A DNA stretch of 64,000 nucleotides, taken from the NCBI GenBank assembly GCA_034231615.1, contig CM067309.1:24171965-24235964 (forward strand), in the 5' to 3' direction. The notes under the pieces were generated by a model. It ran no database searches and had not been told where the DNA came from. It saw only the letters and a program-made list of their open reading frames with translations. This DNA comes from Meghimatium bilineatum. Its lineage: Eukaryota > Mollusca > Gastropoda > Stylommatophora > Philomycidae. This document shows positions 1 to 11,699 of the stretch, piece by piece. Both the position numbers and the translations under genes were made by a program. The stretch's first letter is position 1; the number at the start of each line of letters is the position of its first letter.

Positions 1-328
1 CAACACAAGATGACTATCATATTATGAACAGACCAGAACAAGTTATAATTCTACGTCTCAGAACAAGACACAACCGACTCCACAGTCACATGTATACAAA
101 GTTCAAGATTGGCAACACGGCCATGTGTACATGTGGACAGGCAGCACAGAGTGCCAAACATATACTTCAAGAGTGTTCTGAGCATGAAACGCTGAGGCAG
201 ACATATTAGCCAGAGGAAACAACACTCTATGGGACACTGTATGAACTACAAAAGACAGTGAGTTTTATTAAGGAGACAGAATTACAGATATAGACATGTT
301 TCAAGTGAACGAAAGAAGAAGAAGAAGA
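1..328 (+). mobile_element. LINE family A, 3' end (CCHC-like C-terminus), cut by window edge
   Basis: Encodes the C-terminal part of a non-LTR retrotransposon protein after RNase H, including a Cys/His knuckle read as [17 protein letters not shown]. It matches the copies at 5769-6375 and 17852-18387. A premature TAG replaces TTG at about 208 and a small deletion follows, so it is dead. It ends with GTGAACGAAAGAAGAAG and a GAA tail. Confidence 0.8.
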
Positions 329-420
329 ATGAACTGCTATTTGCAGAAGACCAAGCACTAGTAGCATCATCAGAAGAGCAACTACAAAGACAAATAGATA
401 GATTACATCAAAGGTGATGA
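329..420 (+). mobile_element. LINE reverse-transcriptase fragment
   Basis: Translates as ELLFAEDQALVASSEEQLQ, the catalytic palm region of a LINE RT. The usual FADD/YADD is FAED here. It starts directly at the end of the family A tail, so family A probably inserted beside or into it. Confidence 0.55.
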
Positions 421-1565
421 TCATTATTGGCGACCTTGAAGTACTCTTTAACCTGAGCTATTTTATGTCTTGCTTTGATGCTCGGTAGGTCTAGGAGAAA
501 CATCATGGCCGCGATACGTGTACTTTAACTTGTGCATCATATGATGACATCTCTTATGGTTTCACAGTCACGGTGTTGCGTTTTATCACGTCCACTGTAA
601 TATTGATCAACGCATATTTCTTATTTGCGTAATTTTCTATTTTATGAATTGATAGCAACTTACCAATGAAAATATTCTCCATTACCTTCTCAATATCACA
701 ATGTGAATTCGATAACGCACTCGAGACAAATCATAGGCCTATTACTAAATGTATATTATATGTATATATAATATACTGTTTCCTAATGCCTAATTAATGT
801 ATTTTAATTTAATAATAAGCCTCTCTTATTATTTAAATTATCAGACCTAAAAAATGCTAACCCGATGTAGATATAACTCTGTGTTCAGTAAAACTGTGTA
901 TTCAATATTCTTATTACCATTTGTATCTTCACACATCAAATACACAATATAATGCACACACACAAAGCATAAACATTCATTTAATTCAACAATATCTATT
1001 GCCGATAGATTGATACAGTATGTTGTTGATAAAAAAGCGTCGCTAAAGACGCTGTTCCTGTGTGCCAAGTTCTCTATAAACGCGAGACTCACTAACAATT
1101 CGAGAAAATATAATGCAAATTGTATTATAGCATGTAATTATTTCAAAACAAATATTTTATATAAATTTGCATATGTACAGTATTAAGATTTATTATGATG
1201 GATACAAGGAATACATGAGTTAATGTGTCGCAAAAGCGACATTTCAGTAACTAATTGTGTAATCCTAAATGGCATGCTCTAAAGCAGTCATCAACATCAA
1301 GTGCCATACTGAATAGCGTTGGCAATAATATAAATATAAATAACCATGGAAAGTGCCGCAGTTACCAGACAAAAAAAGGTAAATACGAAGTTAACTATAA
1401 AGTTACTGAATGTAGCCTAACTATCAATATAAATAAATCAGAAATAACAACAAAACAAAGAACGAAGACAATTTTCAACGTGTCGGTGCTATTGGGATCT
1501 TTGTTTAGAAACAAACAAATTAAGAAAGCACAACTATAAAAATACAACAATGCCAAGACTTGGAC
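421..1565. other. AT-rich sequence, no recognised feature
   Basis: Nothing supportable was found. Open frames here are short and lack family motifs. Confidence 0.5.
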
Positions 1566-1569
1566 AATG

Positions 1570-1648
1570 GTTTGGAAACTGGGGAATGAACCCAGCACTA
1601 CTCATATGCGAAGCCAGTGCGCTAACCTCTGCGCTACGCAGCTCCAAA
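1570..1648 (-). mobile_element. tRNA-derived SINE head or tRNA pseudogene
   Basis: On the minus strand it reads like a tRNA: TAGCGCAGAGGTTAGCGC resembles an A box and GGGTTCATTCC a B box, about 45 bp apart. No complete cloverleaf was confirmed and no CCA-proximal acceptor pairing is evident, so a SINE head is more likely than a functional tRNA. Confidence 0.45.
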
Positions 1649-1965
1649 GAATAGAATACGCAAAACATGACATCAGAGAAATCATAGGAACTACATCAGT
1701 CATTGACTATATCAAGAGAACAAATCAAATGTTTTGGGCATTTAATGAGAATTGAACATTGATTGTTTCCCGTCGAGAGTGTGTAACAGCAGAGTATCTG
1801 GTTTGAGGCAAGAGGTAGATCAAGATGTAAATGTATCGACAATATCAAACATATTCTACAGCCCCATGGGATTACAACAACATCAGCAACAGATTAGGCA
1901 ATGAACTTAGACTTCAGCTTCCTTATGACGTGTCATGGCACAAGTGGCTGAGACAAGACATGAAG
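1649..1965 (+). mobile_element. LINE C-terminal fragment, frameshifted
   Basis: Fragments such as IGTTSVIDYIKRT and TSAT..NLDFSFLMTCHGTSG resemble the C-terminal tail of RTE-like LINE proteins. Stops and frameshifts interrupt it. Confidence 0.4.
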
Positions 1966-2830
1966 ATCGCTTTCATTTTTTTGTTTAAATGTATAGGGGC
2001 CTACTATACATTGTTGTTGACATAACAGTGTTGTTCCGCACCCACAGTGCACATATATTGTATAATTGTGTGCTCCCCCCGCCCCAAATAAAAGATGTGA
2101 TATCGTCAAGACATTCAACCTGTGTGCTCAAGACAGTAAGAACGGAATGGTGCCACAAGAACGGGCCTGGTCTTCTCCCGTCAATTCAATTCCCGTCAGC
2201 TGTAAGAATTATTTTCATTTATCCTCATGCTTTCTACTTGAATTTACATAGATACAGATGGCAGACCTGTTATACTGACCAAGAAAATAGAACAAGTAAG
2301 AACAAGATAAAGGGGGTGCAAAGGGAACGCAATGCTCTCGGCAGACCCATGGTGAGCAGATAACCAAGATCCCAAATGTACCTCCACGCGGTGCACCCTG
2401 GAAAGAGAAATACAGTGCCTCTTGCTGATTCTGGCTAAATCATTTGGGATCGTGTCCGAGAATGTCGAGGTAGCAGATGGAAAGAGATTTGTCTGCATAA
2501 GAGACAGACAATATCTCCGACACCATCAGTACCAACACATGCAGCGTCACTGTCGACATACAGTGACGCTAGTTAGTCCAGTTGGAACATTGGAGGGGCG
2601 GCCAATGAAAACTCACGAAAAGGTAGATGCATAGCGAGGGACCAATGTATATCATACTGATTACAATGAAATGGCAGAACAGCGCTAGAGGGCAGCGCCA
2701 ACTGCAAATTGAAAGTGAAAAAGGAAATGGGAACTACAAGCTCTGTTAGCTCGAGACGAACGTCTAGTTACCTGTGTTCCTTATAGGCAGAGACCCAAAC
2801 CCAATCATGGGCGTCCGGAAAAGCAAGAAG
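1966..2830. other. No recognised gene; unremarkable sequence
   Basis: No domain, RNA gene or clear mobile element was recognised. Base composition is less AT-rich than the surroundings from about 2100 onward. Confidence 0.4.
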
Positions 2831-2835
2831 ACGTG

Positions 2836-3240
2836 GCCTAACTCTAAGGTCGAGTCTTCCTATACCGGAAACATGCTCGCGAAGAGAATGGGTTCCGTAC
2901 CCTATAGGCTCAGGCAAAAAATGGACAACGATGGTAGTCCTGGCCCAACTCTACTGTCAAGATTTCCTATACCAGAAGTACACTTTCAGAGAGAAAGGGT
3001 TCAGTACCTGATGGGCTCAGGCACTATTGGGAGAAGGTTGCTCAGCTCGAGAACGCCATGCTACCAAACATGTGGTGTGAGACTCGAACTTGGGCGAGGG
3101 GTTCACGATGTCGGTGAACGACACCTCGGCTAAGAAGGCGAAAGAGGCAGGGTCCAACTCTTCTGTGGAGTTCTTCCTCATACGGAGTTAGGATCACGGA
3201 TGAGAAACGGTTCAGTACCCGATGGGCACAGGCACAGTAC
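2836..3240 (+). repeat. Degenerate ~105-bp tandem repeat
   Basis: Three related segments start near 2836, 2943 and 3152. Each holds C(C/T)CAACTCT..., TTCCTATACC or a variant, GGTTC(C/A)GTACC and GG(C/G)(T/A)CAGGCA. Spacing is about 107 bp and then about twice that. This may be the 5' monomers of a retroelement; the 119-codon frame over it is not a recognised protein. Confidence 0.5.
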
Positions 3241-3269
3241 GTCCAATTACACGAGGCAAGTTCATAGAC

Positions 3270-3520
3270 GATGGAACACCTCGTGCAAGATAGACGTGAA
3301 CAACAATTGTCTCGGCATTTAGTCACTACACACCCGCGTACCTGACGACAGATGGGGGGGGGGGGGCTGTCACAGGCTAGGATAGCACACCCGAACTGTC
3401 AAGGAATGCCGAAATTGGATGTGCTAGGCCTAAAAGATGCATAACGGTGGCACAACGTAATCACGCTTCCGGCGGAAATCGCACGGATAACCGTGCTGAT
3501 TACAATGGAGCGAACCCCCC
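3270..3520 (+). mobile_element. Short dispersed repeat, family H
   Basis: Shares an ordered series of motifs with 48200-48490: CACCTCGTGC-AGATAGACG, ACTACACACC, GGCTGTCAC, CACCCGAA, GTGGATGTGCT and GGCGGAAATC. The other copy ends in a GAAGAAGACGAAG tail, suggesting a non-autonomous retroposon. Confidence 0.6.
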
Positions 3521-4029
3521 AAAAAAAATTTTTTTTAAATTAAGGGAAGAAACTACTCAGTAGCAGGAAAAAATTATACACTAAAAAACTCTAGATGAAG
3601 TAAAAAATGTGATGAGCTGTTTACAAAAATTATTCAAATTTTCCAAAACTCATCAAAGGAAACATAACACGAAAAAAGAATGAGCTATTTTCAAATGAAC
3701 CGAAACCAAATACTAATAACAGCATATCACAATCCGGATATAAAACAAAAAATAACCAAGAAAACGGTGTGCATCAAGATAATCTTGAATAAACAAGGAA
3801 TCAACGCGTGTTGCTCCATCTTTTGTCATGGAATCTGCATCTTCATTTATTGGTATTCCACAGTGGATTGATATCCACTTTAGTACTGTCCTTCTTTGGA
3901 TGCTCACTTCTCGTATATATACCTTCATGTCTGACAATTTATTGCTGGCAGGGACTTGTAGGACAGACATAGCATCAGTAAGAAACACCACCAGTTGTGT
4001 TTTTACAATCTTTCTACAATCAAAAAGAT

Positions 4030-4330
4030 TGCATTGTCTTGTGAAAAAGGGAGAAATGGAGCAGCTCAACAGCGGAGAGTAGCTAGAAAGTCACAGCGGA
4101 TAGAACAAGATCCGTCTACAGTGGTCATTCGATGCCCGAACTGCCCAAGGACATTTACAGCTCGAATAGAGCTCATTAGCCATCTACGAACTCGTATACA
4201 AGGACATCACTCTAATTTAATTGTCAAAAGTGGGTGTAACAAATGGTCATCATCACTCGTGATGGACGAACAACATTGTGTTTTTAATTATTTCTGCAAA
4301 ATGTTTAAGGCATGTACTTTTGCAGACTAA
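4030..4330 (+). mobile_element. LINE family D 3' end with C2H2-like C-terminus, inside the LINE relic
   Basis: Encodes [19 protein letters not shown], a zinc-finger-like C-terminal motif also present at 17550-17851 (minus), and more decayed at 18600-18880 and 55790-56030. It runs opposite to the surrounding LINE, so it is a later insertion. Confidence 0.65.
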
Positions 4331-5311
4331 TTGTAGAGAAGATTAAATTAGTGAACATGTGGATTCATGTTCTTTTTCTTGATATTTTATATAAACATAT
4401 AAACACAAGCACCTGCATTCTTCACTGCTCTGGATGCTGATCCGTCGGTAAAGGCCTATACTTGTATCCATGCTTCTCTGGGGTACATATCTTCAATTAT
4501 GTTGCATACTATTGTTTTCTTTTGGAGAGTATTCAGTTCTATCATAGTGTAGTTGTTGTTTGTGGTGGCTCTGATAGTGAGATTTTGATATTGCTGCATG
4601 CTACTGGAAAAGGGTGCTGATGTTATTTCCTCTGTTAATTCTTGTAATTTTTTCTGTAATTCCCTGTTTTCCTTTTTTTTTTTTCGATCGATGAATAAAA
4701 CTGTTTCACTTCTGCCTTCCCCTGACTAAGTCACCGAATCTGACCTTCTTTGGGTGTGCTGGCATATTCTTGTACATTTCCACATGAATCATTGTCTTAG
4801 TAACCTGCCTGTATGGTAAGGAGGTGGCTAAATAAATTTATCAACAGCACAAAATAGTTAGTTATGAACGGAGTCATTACTTGCGCATGAAACACAAGCT
4901 AACATATTTTAGATATATAAAGAGACAAATAGATTATAAAGATTAATCATGGAGCGAAAAGTATCTGTATTTTTGAGCTCATTTATGGGAGAGGTCTTCA
5001 TGACACATGTGATATGGCGAAGTGCTTGTTTTTGTGCCTTGTGCAGAGCGTGTAGATGGGAAATGACTGCTGAATTTTATGCTGTTTATCCGTATTCTGG
5101 TACTGGTATAATCGCATCTATTCTTTAAGGTTGCCGCTTTGCCCCCTACCCCAGCCAATTCTCTTAGGATGGCAAGTTTCTTTCTTGCCTGTGTCTTTAT
5201 TTTCTAAATGTAAGTCCTCCATGTAAGTCTCGTATCTAGTGTCATGTCCAAGAACACCAGTTTCTCTTATATCCTGCTTTGTTCTTATTTGAGAGCGCGA
5301 AGAGTGTTGTT

Positions 5312-5593
5312 ACAAGTAAATTCAAGTAGAAAGCGAGAGAACACATAAACAAATTATTGAGACCAACGGGTATTGAACCGGTCCGTTCTGACGGCACCAA
5401 ATCGCCTGGCAACAAAAGTAAACGGGGTTTTCCGTGCTTGGCCTACCACACCTACAAAAAAATGCGATTTTGTCAAGATATTCAAATTGTATACTCAAGT
5501 CACTTAGATAAAGCACGAAAAAACCCGTGCACCCTTGTTGCCAGGCGATTTTGTGCCGTCAGAACGGACTGGTTCAATTTCCGTTGGTCTCAA
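5312..5593 (-). mobile_element. Family P palindromic element with B-box-like ends
   Basis: It is flanked by a 13-bp target-site duplication, GAAGAGTGTTGTT, at 5299-5311 and 5594-5606. From about 5357 it is a near-palindrome: TTGAGACCAACGGGTATTGAACC at one end and its near-complement at the other. Each end contains GGTTCAAT(A/T)(C/T)C, resembling a pol III B box. A non-palindromic 45-bp segment sits at one side. A second copy with its own duplication is at 37273-37441. Confidence 0.7.
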
Positions 5594-5768
5594 GAAGAGT
5601 GTTGTTGAGGACTGGTCAGCATTGATCTCTACCATCCATTTCTTTATCATGCTGCTATATTGTCTGCTGTATTATGTATATTCTTGTGTGCGATCTTCAG
5701 ATGTTCTTCTATACACCACACAACCAAGTCATCAGCATAAATGACAGCTTTAATTAACGGCATGGCTA

Positions 5769-6375
5769 CAGCCTGTGGTATCCCTGACAGATGCAAGGTC
5801 AGTGCTTCAAGCTCTCCAGTCTGGAAAACTAACAGACTTGAAAAAACTACTTAGCGAATTGTCTTACCAGTATAGGGTAACCATGCAGTGGATACCCTCT
5901 CACTGTGGAATACCAGGAAATGAAAAAGCATACCAACTGGCTAAGGAAGGTGGGCCGAAGACCAACCAGATATACCAATCACCTACCATCAGAAAAAACA
6001 GATGATCAAATCAATAAGAAAGCCACAAACACCAACACAAAATGACTATCACATTATGAACAGATCAGAACAAGTTATAATTCTACGTCTCAGAAAAGGA
6101 CACAACCGACTCCGCAGTCACATGTATACAAAGTTCAAGATTGGCAACACGACCATGCGTACATGTGGACAGGCAGCACAGAGTGCCAAACATATACTTC
6201 AAGAGTGTTCTGAGCATGAAACGCTGAGGCAGACATATTGGCCAGAGGAAACAACAATTGAATCAAAGCTCTATGGGACACTGTATGAACTACAAAAGAC
6301 AGCGAATTTTATTAAGGAGACAGAATTACAGATATAGACATGTTTCAAGTGAACGAAAGAAGAAGAAGAAGAGAT
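5769..6375 (+). mobile_element. LINE family A, 5'-truncated copy (RNase H + CCHC-like end)
   Basis: It carries the RNase H end [16 protein letters not shown], then after a frameshift the CTCGQAAQ.. knuckle, and finally a GAA tail. A 10-bp target-site duplication GGCATGGCTA (5759-5768, 6376-6385) brackets it. The clear duplication marks a 607-bp 5'-truncated retrotransposition. Confidence 0.85.
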
Positions 6376-6385
6376 GGCATGGCTA

Positions 6386-7070
6386 GTAGTGTATCATTAG
6401 TTGCTATTTATGCAAAAAATATCAAACAGCTTGAAGACGGAAAACTGTTATAATTTGGAGGTGGGGCGTGACAACGTTTATGTCTTGCAAAGTGGGCGTT
6501 GCCCATAAAAGTTTGAAAACCTATGACCTAATAGAAGAAAAATGTAACGTGCCGGTTTGTCTGTTAGGTCACATGTAGACCTTCATCATAATATGAAGTC
6601 TGATAAGAGTTGTCCTCTGAAGTTTTGCTTAAAGTACGTGTCAGTCTCCTATTATTAGAATTGGATGTTTAATTACTATGGGCGGTGGCAGTGCCTTGTG
6701 TATGTTTACGATAATCTAAGATTTGATTTTAATCTTCTTAAAGATATGAAATATCACAGGCTGATGTAACATCCTTGTGTTCTTGGACAGAACAATGCTG
6801 TACGCAAACACTGCATTACCTGTGGTATCTCTTCCCTGGCTCGTGGTATGATATGAGAAAACCCGCTTGCAACATTTGACAACAGCCTCCAATGTGACAA
6901 AAGTCTGAGACGGTGTACCAGTCAGATTCTAGCAAACAATCGACTATTTCTCACTGCTAAATACGGATACATGTTCTATTTCAGTTTGAGTTGTCGAAGA
7001 TCCAGATTTAGATTCTGACATCTGGTTGTCCAATCTTCCCAGTCCACATTTTTCTTATTAAATGATACAC
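6386..7070. other. No recognised feature
   Basis: AT-rich sequence without domains, arrays or clear repeats. Confidence 0.45.
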
Positions 7071-7074
7071 CCAC

Positions 7075-7600
7075 TCACCCCTGGGTTGTCAAAGCTTGAA
7101 AGGGTAGAGCATAGCAACACTGTTCACTTTATATGCATGTCGTAAGAGGTGACTAAGTAGGTTTTCAGGAGGAGTTTACTCTTCATCTCATTGTTCTTCT
7201 GCGTTCGTTCTCAAACTCCTGCAGATTAGCAGGATGTAGTCCGGAGAACGGAATGCGTTGTGTCATGGTTTACGGCATTACTGCGATATCTGCGCCTTTC
7301 GGCCGGACACATCCGATTTCAGCATGGCTTTGGGTCACTTACCCAATATGGGATGGGACAGCCACCTCCATCCCATAACCTCCTTAGTCGCCTCTTACGA
7401 CATGCATGGAAGGTAAATAGTGTTGCTATTCTTTGCTCCCCTTTCGAGCCCTGGCAACACACGGGGGTTTCAGATGTTTCAGACCGAAATGCACAGATAT
7501 CGCAGCAAAGCAGCAAACTATGACACAACTAATTCGTTGTCCGGACTATATCCTGCTAAACTGCAAGAGTTTGAGAATTAACGCAAAAGAAGATGATACA
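7075..7600 (+). mobile_element. Family S short retroposon, split by a second S copy
   Basis: The head of an S element is at 7075-7190 (GGGTAGAGCATAGCAACACTG, then ATGCATGTCGTAAGAGG). Its tail is at 7467-7600 (CAGATATCGCAGCAA ... GAGTTTGAGAATTAACGC). An oppositely oriented S copy lies between. Confidence 0.65.
7195..7466 (-). mobile_element. Family S short retroposon, near full length
   Basis: On the minus strand it runs from CCCCCGTGTGTTGCCAGGG through CGTAAGAGGCGACTAAGGAG, CAGATATCGCAG and ATCCTGCTAATCTGCAGGAG to TTTGAGAACGAACGCAGAAG. It is close in length to the 281-bp copy at 14221-14501 and is nested in another S element. Confidence 0.8.
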
Positions 7601-8380
7601 CCCAGTGTTGCTGGGAACTTAAACCAGAGTAAAGAATAGTACCACTACCAAACAACCAAATATCGTAGAAGGTATCTAGGGGGGGTTGAGTGTGAGATTC
7701 GTTAAGAAGTTATGAACATGGTCATAGTTGTCTAAAAGAGTCAAATGGCATGGAGGACTGACTTAATTTTACTAGAATTTTCATTCATACTTCGTCTCTA
7801 TAAAATAATATAACACAGCCTGCTGAGTGCACCACTGAGAGCACGTAACTCTGTAAGTGTGAGAGATAATCCTCAGGGAATTTCTAATGCGTGAACTTAT
7901 AACCAGGAAGTCATGTATGATTACTGGAGTCGAACACGCCACCTCATGCATGCACGGTAGTTAATCAATATGCGAAACTGATCTCACAGAGAGACCAAAC
8001 AATAACATACTCAAGTTGGAAATATCTGTTCAGACATCTGGATTTGGCAGCTAAGTTGTAAACAATAACACACTGATATCTCCGGACTCCATCCTTTAGA
8101 CATACTTTAAGAGCGAGCTTAAATAGGATAACCCAGCGCATACTTCTGGGTCAACTATCTCATAATTCTTCTGTCAGATTTGTTGATACAGGGGCAATGA
8201 TGGCATATCTAGCATTTCTCGTCATCTAAGAAACTACCACAAAAGGACAAAGTTGCATTGTCAGTTGATATGTATCTCTTTAAGATTCATTGTGGAATAT
8301 TTGACAGAAGATAAAAGTAAGAAATTGAGACGAAATAGGACAATGATTAATTTTACACAGGTGACAGGTTGTCAGCCTAT
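7601..8380. other. No recognised gene
   Basis: No coding or RNA feature is supportable. A B-box-like GTGTTCGACTCC lies on the minus strand near 7925 without a convincing A box. Confidence 0.4.
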
Positions 8381-8384
8381 GCTC

Positions 8385-8465
8385 CTTATGCCCCAACTGT
8401 CCTTAGTCGCATCTTACGACAGTCCTGGAAAGAAGACTTGCCCTATTCTTTGCACCATGTACTAG
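8385..8465 (-). mobile_element. Decayed family S fragment
   Basis: TCCTTAGTCGCATCTTACGA followed by CCTGGAAAG and CTATTCTTTGC matches the head half of S on the minus strand. Confidence 0.5.
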
Positions 8466-8582
8466 AAGTCCATTCGCATGTTGCCACATATACCTGGCTG
8501 AAACATGGACATATGTGCAGTGTCGCAACACCAATTTTAATGTTATCACAGGGAAACTTTTCAAATTAATTGACATTCCCAA

Positions 8583-8962
8583 TTTCGTAGTCTTAATCTG
8601 CCCCCTGTTTTCTTTCTCGCAACTTTTCCATCAATGATTCATTTTTCTAAACTACTTTGTCTCTGTACATGTGTTTCTGTACATGTGTTTTTGTACATGT
8701 GTTTCTGTACATGTGTTTCTGTACATGTGTTTCTGTACATGTGTTTCTGTACATATGTTTCTGTACATGTGTTTCTGTACATCGTAGTCTTGGTCTGCCT
8801 CCAATTCTCTTTCCTGAAACTTTTCTCTCCATGATTAATCTTTCTAATTTATTGTCTCTCTTTATATATCTGATATATGTTCGCTTGTGTTTCATTGCGT
8901 CCGTAATGACTCCGTTTATAACTGACTATTTTGTTTTGTTGATAAATTTGTTTAGCCACCTT
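8583..8962 (-). mobile_element. LINE C-terminal fragment, partly duplicated around a 14-bp array
   Basis: The minus strand encodes NKLERLIMERKVSGKRIGG, a typical LINE C-terminal stretch. About 70 bp of it occurs twice (8583-8652 and 8782-8852) on either side of the 14-bp tandem array, as if the array grew within or between duplicated pieces. Confidence 0.5.
8661..8782. repeat. 14-bp tandem repeat (TGTACATGTGTTTC)n
   Basis: About 8.5 units, nearly perfect. The reading frames over it are repeat artefacts. Confidence 0.9.
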
Positions 8963-8974
8963 CTTAGTTAGTTA

Positions 8975-9660
8975 GGTAGTTGACATCTGTTATATCAATC
9001 CTACTATACGCTTGTGAAACCTGGACAGTGTATGCTAGGCATGCAAGAAAACTAAATCACTTCCATGTTAGTTTCCTGCGTAAATTGCTAAACATCCATT
9101 GGTGGGATAAAGTTTCAGACTACGAGGTATTAGAAAAATCAGCCTCAGCAAGCATCTACACATTACTTATGAAAGCGCAAGCAGACTGGGCAGGGCATCT
9201 TGTGCATATGGAGGACTCGCGTCTATAAAAAAAAAACAAATGTATTATGGAGAACTCAAGACATGACTTCGAAAAGCTGGTGGACAGAAAAAAGGCGTTT
9301 CAAAGACACACTCGTCCTCACTGAAACATCTTAAAATTGACGTTGGCTCTTGGGAGAGCATAACTCAGGATAGAACAGCATGGAGTTACAGTCTCAGAAC
9401 TGGAGCACTAGAGGCGGCAGAGACCAGGCAAGATACTGCAAGACAAGCGGGAAAGTAGAGAAGACAAAACATCTCAACGTCCCACAGACACCTTCTACAG
9501 ATGTTAATTGTGTGGAAGAGCTTTTTGTGCTAGTATTAAACTTGGTCATTTAGTCAGTTAGTCATTTAAAAACGCCCTATTAACTTTATTATCTTCTATT
9601 ATTTGTTATTATTTTGTTTAGTTTAGTTTTGGTCATTGTCGATTACGACGGACGAACATC
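8975..9660 (+). mobile_element. LINE family D, RT C-terminus to 3' end
   Basis: Encodes LLYACETWTVYARHARKLNH and QADWAGHLVHMEDSRL, then, with stops and frameshifts, LCGRAFCASI..VSHL, which is a decayed zinc-finger-like C-terminus. It ends near GACGGACGAACATCATCATA. Confidence 0.75.
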
Positions 9661-10270
9661 ATCATACTCATAGTTAGTTAGTTTGTTCCATTTATGCCAC
9701 AAGTGGCACATAGGAAAGAGATTTTGATTCTCCGCGCGCTGCCGTCCGCTGCCTTTCAGTACTTTTAGTTCATGTATGGACTTGCAACCTATAATTTGTC
9801 CTCCTTTTTATGGTTACATTTTTTGGGTTAATTTTCGGTCTTCCTCTTTTTCCATTCCCCTTAGGTGTCCATATACGGACTTGCTGGTAATTAAGTAAAC
9901 CTCTGTTTCAGAATAGTGATTTTAAGACTGTGCTTGTTAGTGTACATATCAACCGACCATGGTACACAGAGCACAACTACTTCCATCTTGAACAGGAACC
10001 TTATACCGATGGAATATTGGTAAACATGATAACATATATTACTGCAACTGAATAATTAAGGACTCTTTGTTGTGATTGTCTTTGAATGTCTGACGTTTGT
10101 GTTCCTACATAAGCACTGAATTGTACAATGTATGTTTATTTTGTAGGTGTTTGAACTCATGTCCTCTGACTAGAAATCAGTTCCTGAACATCTTATTGTG
10201 CAAGCAATATAGTTAGTTTTATAAGCACGTTCATTTTAGTTGTTCAATACATCTTATAGAAGTCAGAAAC
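9661..10270. other. No recognised feature
   Basis: AT-rich intergenic sequence; nothing supportable. Confidence 0.45.
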
Positions 10271-10272
10271 AA

Positions 10273-10277
<5 letters not shown>

Positions 10278-10327
<50 letters not shown>
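10278..10327. repeat. (TA)n microsatellite
   Basis: About 24 uninterrupted TA units, abutting a family S subtype copy. Confidence 0.95.
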
Positions 10328-10329
<2 letters not shown>

Positions 10330-10475
10330 CCAAAGGCAGATGTGTTGGGCCATTAGGGCAAATGAAATGATGACAGAGAGCTTTCCATTTTCTGGACTAC
10401 ATCCTGTTGGAAATCTAGTATCGCCGTTGTCCTGCTAAAAGATAGATCCAGCGGGAGTTTGAGAAAAAAGTCTGA
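10330..10475 (+). mobile_element. Family S subtype 2 copy
   Basis: GCAGATGTGTTGGGCCA, GGACTACATCCTGTTGGAAAT and GATCCAGCGGGAGTTTGAGA define a subtype with an alternative middle, also seen at 24795-24955 (plus) and 14728-14840 (minus). Confidence 0.6.
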
Positions 10476-11695
10476 AGAAAAAGTTGGTATATGTTCAGTT
10501 TCTTCCAATGTATTTCCTTTCATGTGTTTGCTGATGATTCCTGTAGTTCGCTGGATAAACATGCTTATTATTTTAGTTCACATGCTAAGTTCACAAAACG
10601 TTCTCAGTCAGTTAGCTCTGTTGAACGAAAAACTAAACGAGATTGTTACAAAACTTTTTTTTCCGAAAAGAGAAACATACAGTGCTTTGTTGATGTTTTT
10701 TATTGTAGGATTCTATTGTAGGATTCTAGTAAGGTCAAGCCGTGACAAGATATTTTGTCACTCTGTCCGAAATGTCCAGTGTATGCTTTGCCAATCTTAC
10801 AAGTCGTGTGTGATTTGTGTTTAGTTTGTACAGGGATGAACTACGCTGTTAAAAATGTCTCTTGCAGAAGCCAAGATTGGTGTGTTAGATTTTCAACATT
10901 CGTCAAATAAGAACCATGGGCGATGATGTTAAAGTTGTAACTGGGAGTATTTAGCAGGGTCAACAGGACATGCTAAGATCTGAAACAATGCGGGGAGGGA
11001 TTCGAACAAAGAAAAGGCACGACGGGACAGTTGTGCATTAAATCTGGATGCACCCAAACACGTGAGCTGTGTAAACATTGCAGACAATGTGCCAGGATGG
11101 ACAGTTCAGAGCGTTCAGACCTGGACAGTTGATCTCTATATAAAGGTCGGATCGCATCTTCTTGTCATTCAAAGATCCCTTCGTCTTTATGGACACCATC
11201 AATATTTCTTAGAATTGTTCGCTTGCTCATATCTGTTATTCAATAAGGGAGTTTTGTGTGGTATGTTTTAGAGAATATCTCTTCTCTCAGACGATAAGCT
11301 CGTCTAGTTGTGCTACTATGAAATATATGTATGCTTTATGAGCAAATCTATAATATATCGTCACACCATGTCATATAATATGTTTACTTATATAGAAGAT
11401 ATAATTATATTCACATAATATGATATTTATTTAATATCAAGGTAATTGTTGCATATGAATCTTTAATAGTTTCAAGCTAGTAACTACCATAGGGGAGCAT
11501 AGCGAGACACGTGGTCAGCATAAAATATCATCGTCTGGAGAATCAGCTGCTATATTACCATGGAATCCAGATCCTTGCAGCAGGAATGAAGATTAGTTCA
11601 GCCAACAGAGGCGGAAAATTAAGATTGGCCAAGCCTTCTTAAAATCGAGTATGACCACAGTTTGCTCTAGAAGTATAGACCATGAAGACGGATGC
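10476..11695. other. No recognised gene
   Basis: Short open frames have no family motif. A B-box-like GTTCGAATCCC (minus, near 11005) lacks a clear partner A box. Confidence 0.4.
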
Positions 11696-11699
11696 AACC

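Larger units (their letters stand above)
3700..5768 (-). mobile_element. Jockey/I-like LINE relic with RT and RNase H, interrupted by later insertions
   Basis: Read on the minus strand from 5768 downward. An RT palm with intact YADDL codons lies at 5725-5739, followed by an RT C-terminal segment (ALRHITCVMKTSPINEL, about 5000). An RNase H start (FTDGSASRAVKNAG) is near 4450, and an RNase H end (WISIHCGIPINEDADS) near 3850-3890. Stops and frameshifts make it dead. It hosts a family P element (5312-5593) and a LINE D fragment (about 4030-4330). A family A copy abuts it at 5769. Confidence 0.7.

Noticed and set aside
2774..3133. 119-codon frame in the GC-richer region
   Set aside because: No family resemblance; it spans a degenerate ~105-bp repeat.
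10459..10824. 121-codon frame
   Set aside because: No domain or similarity; AT-rich sequence partly over a family S copy.
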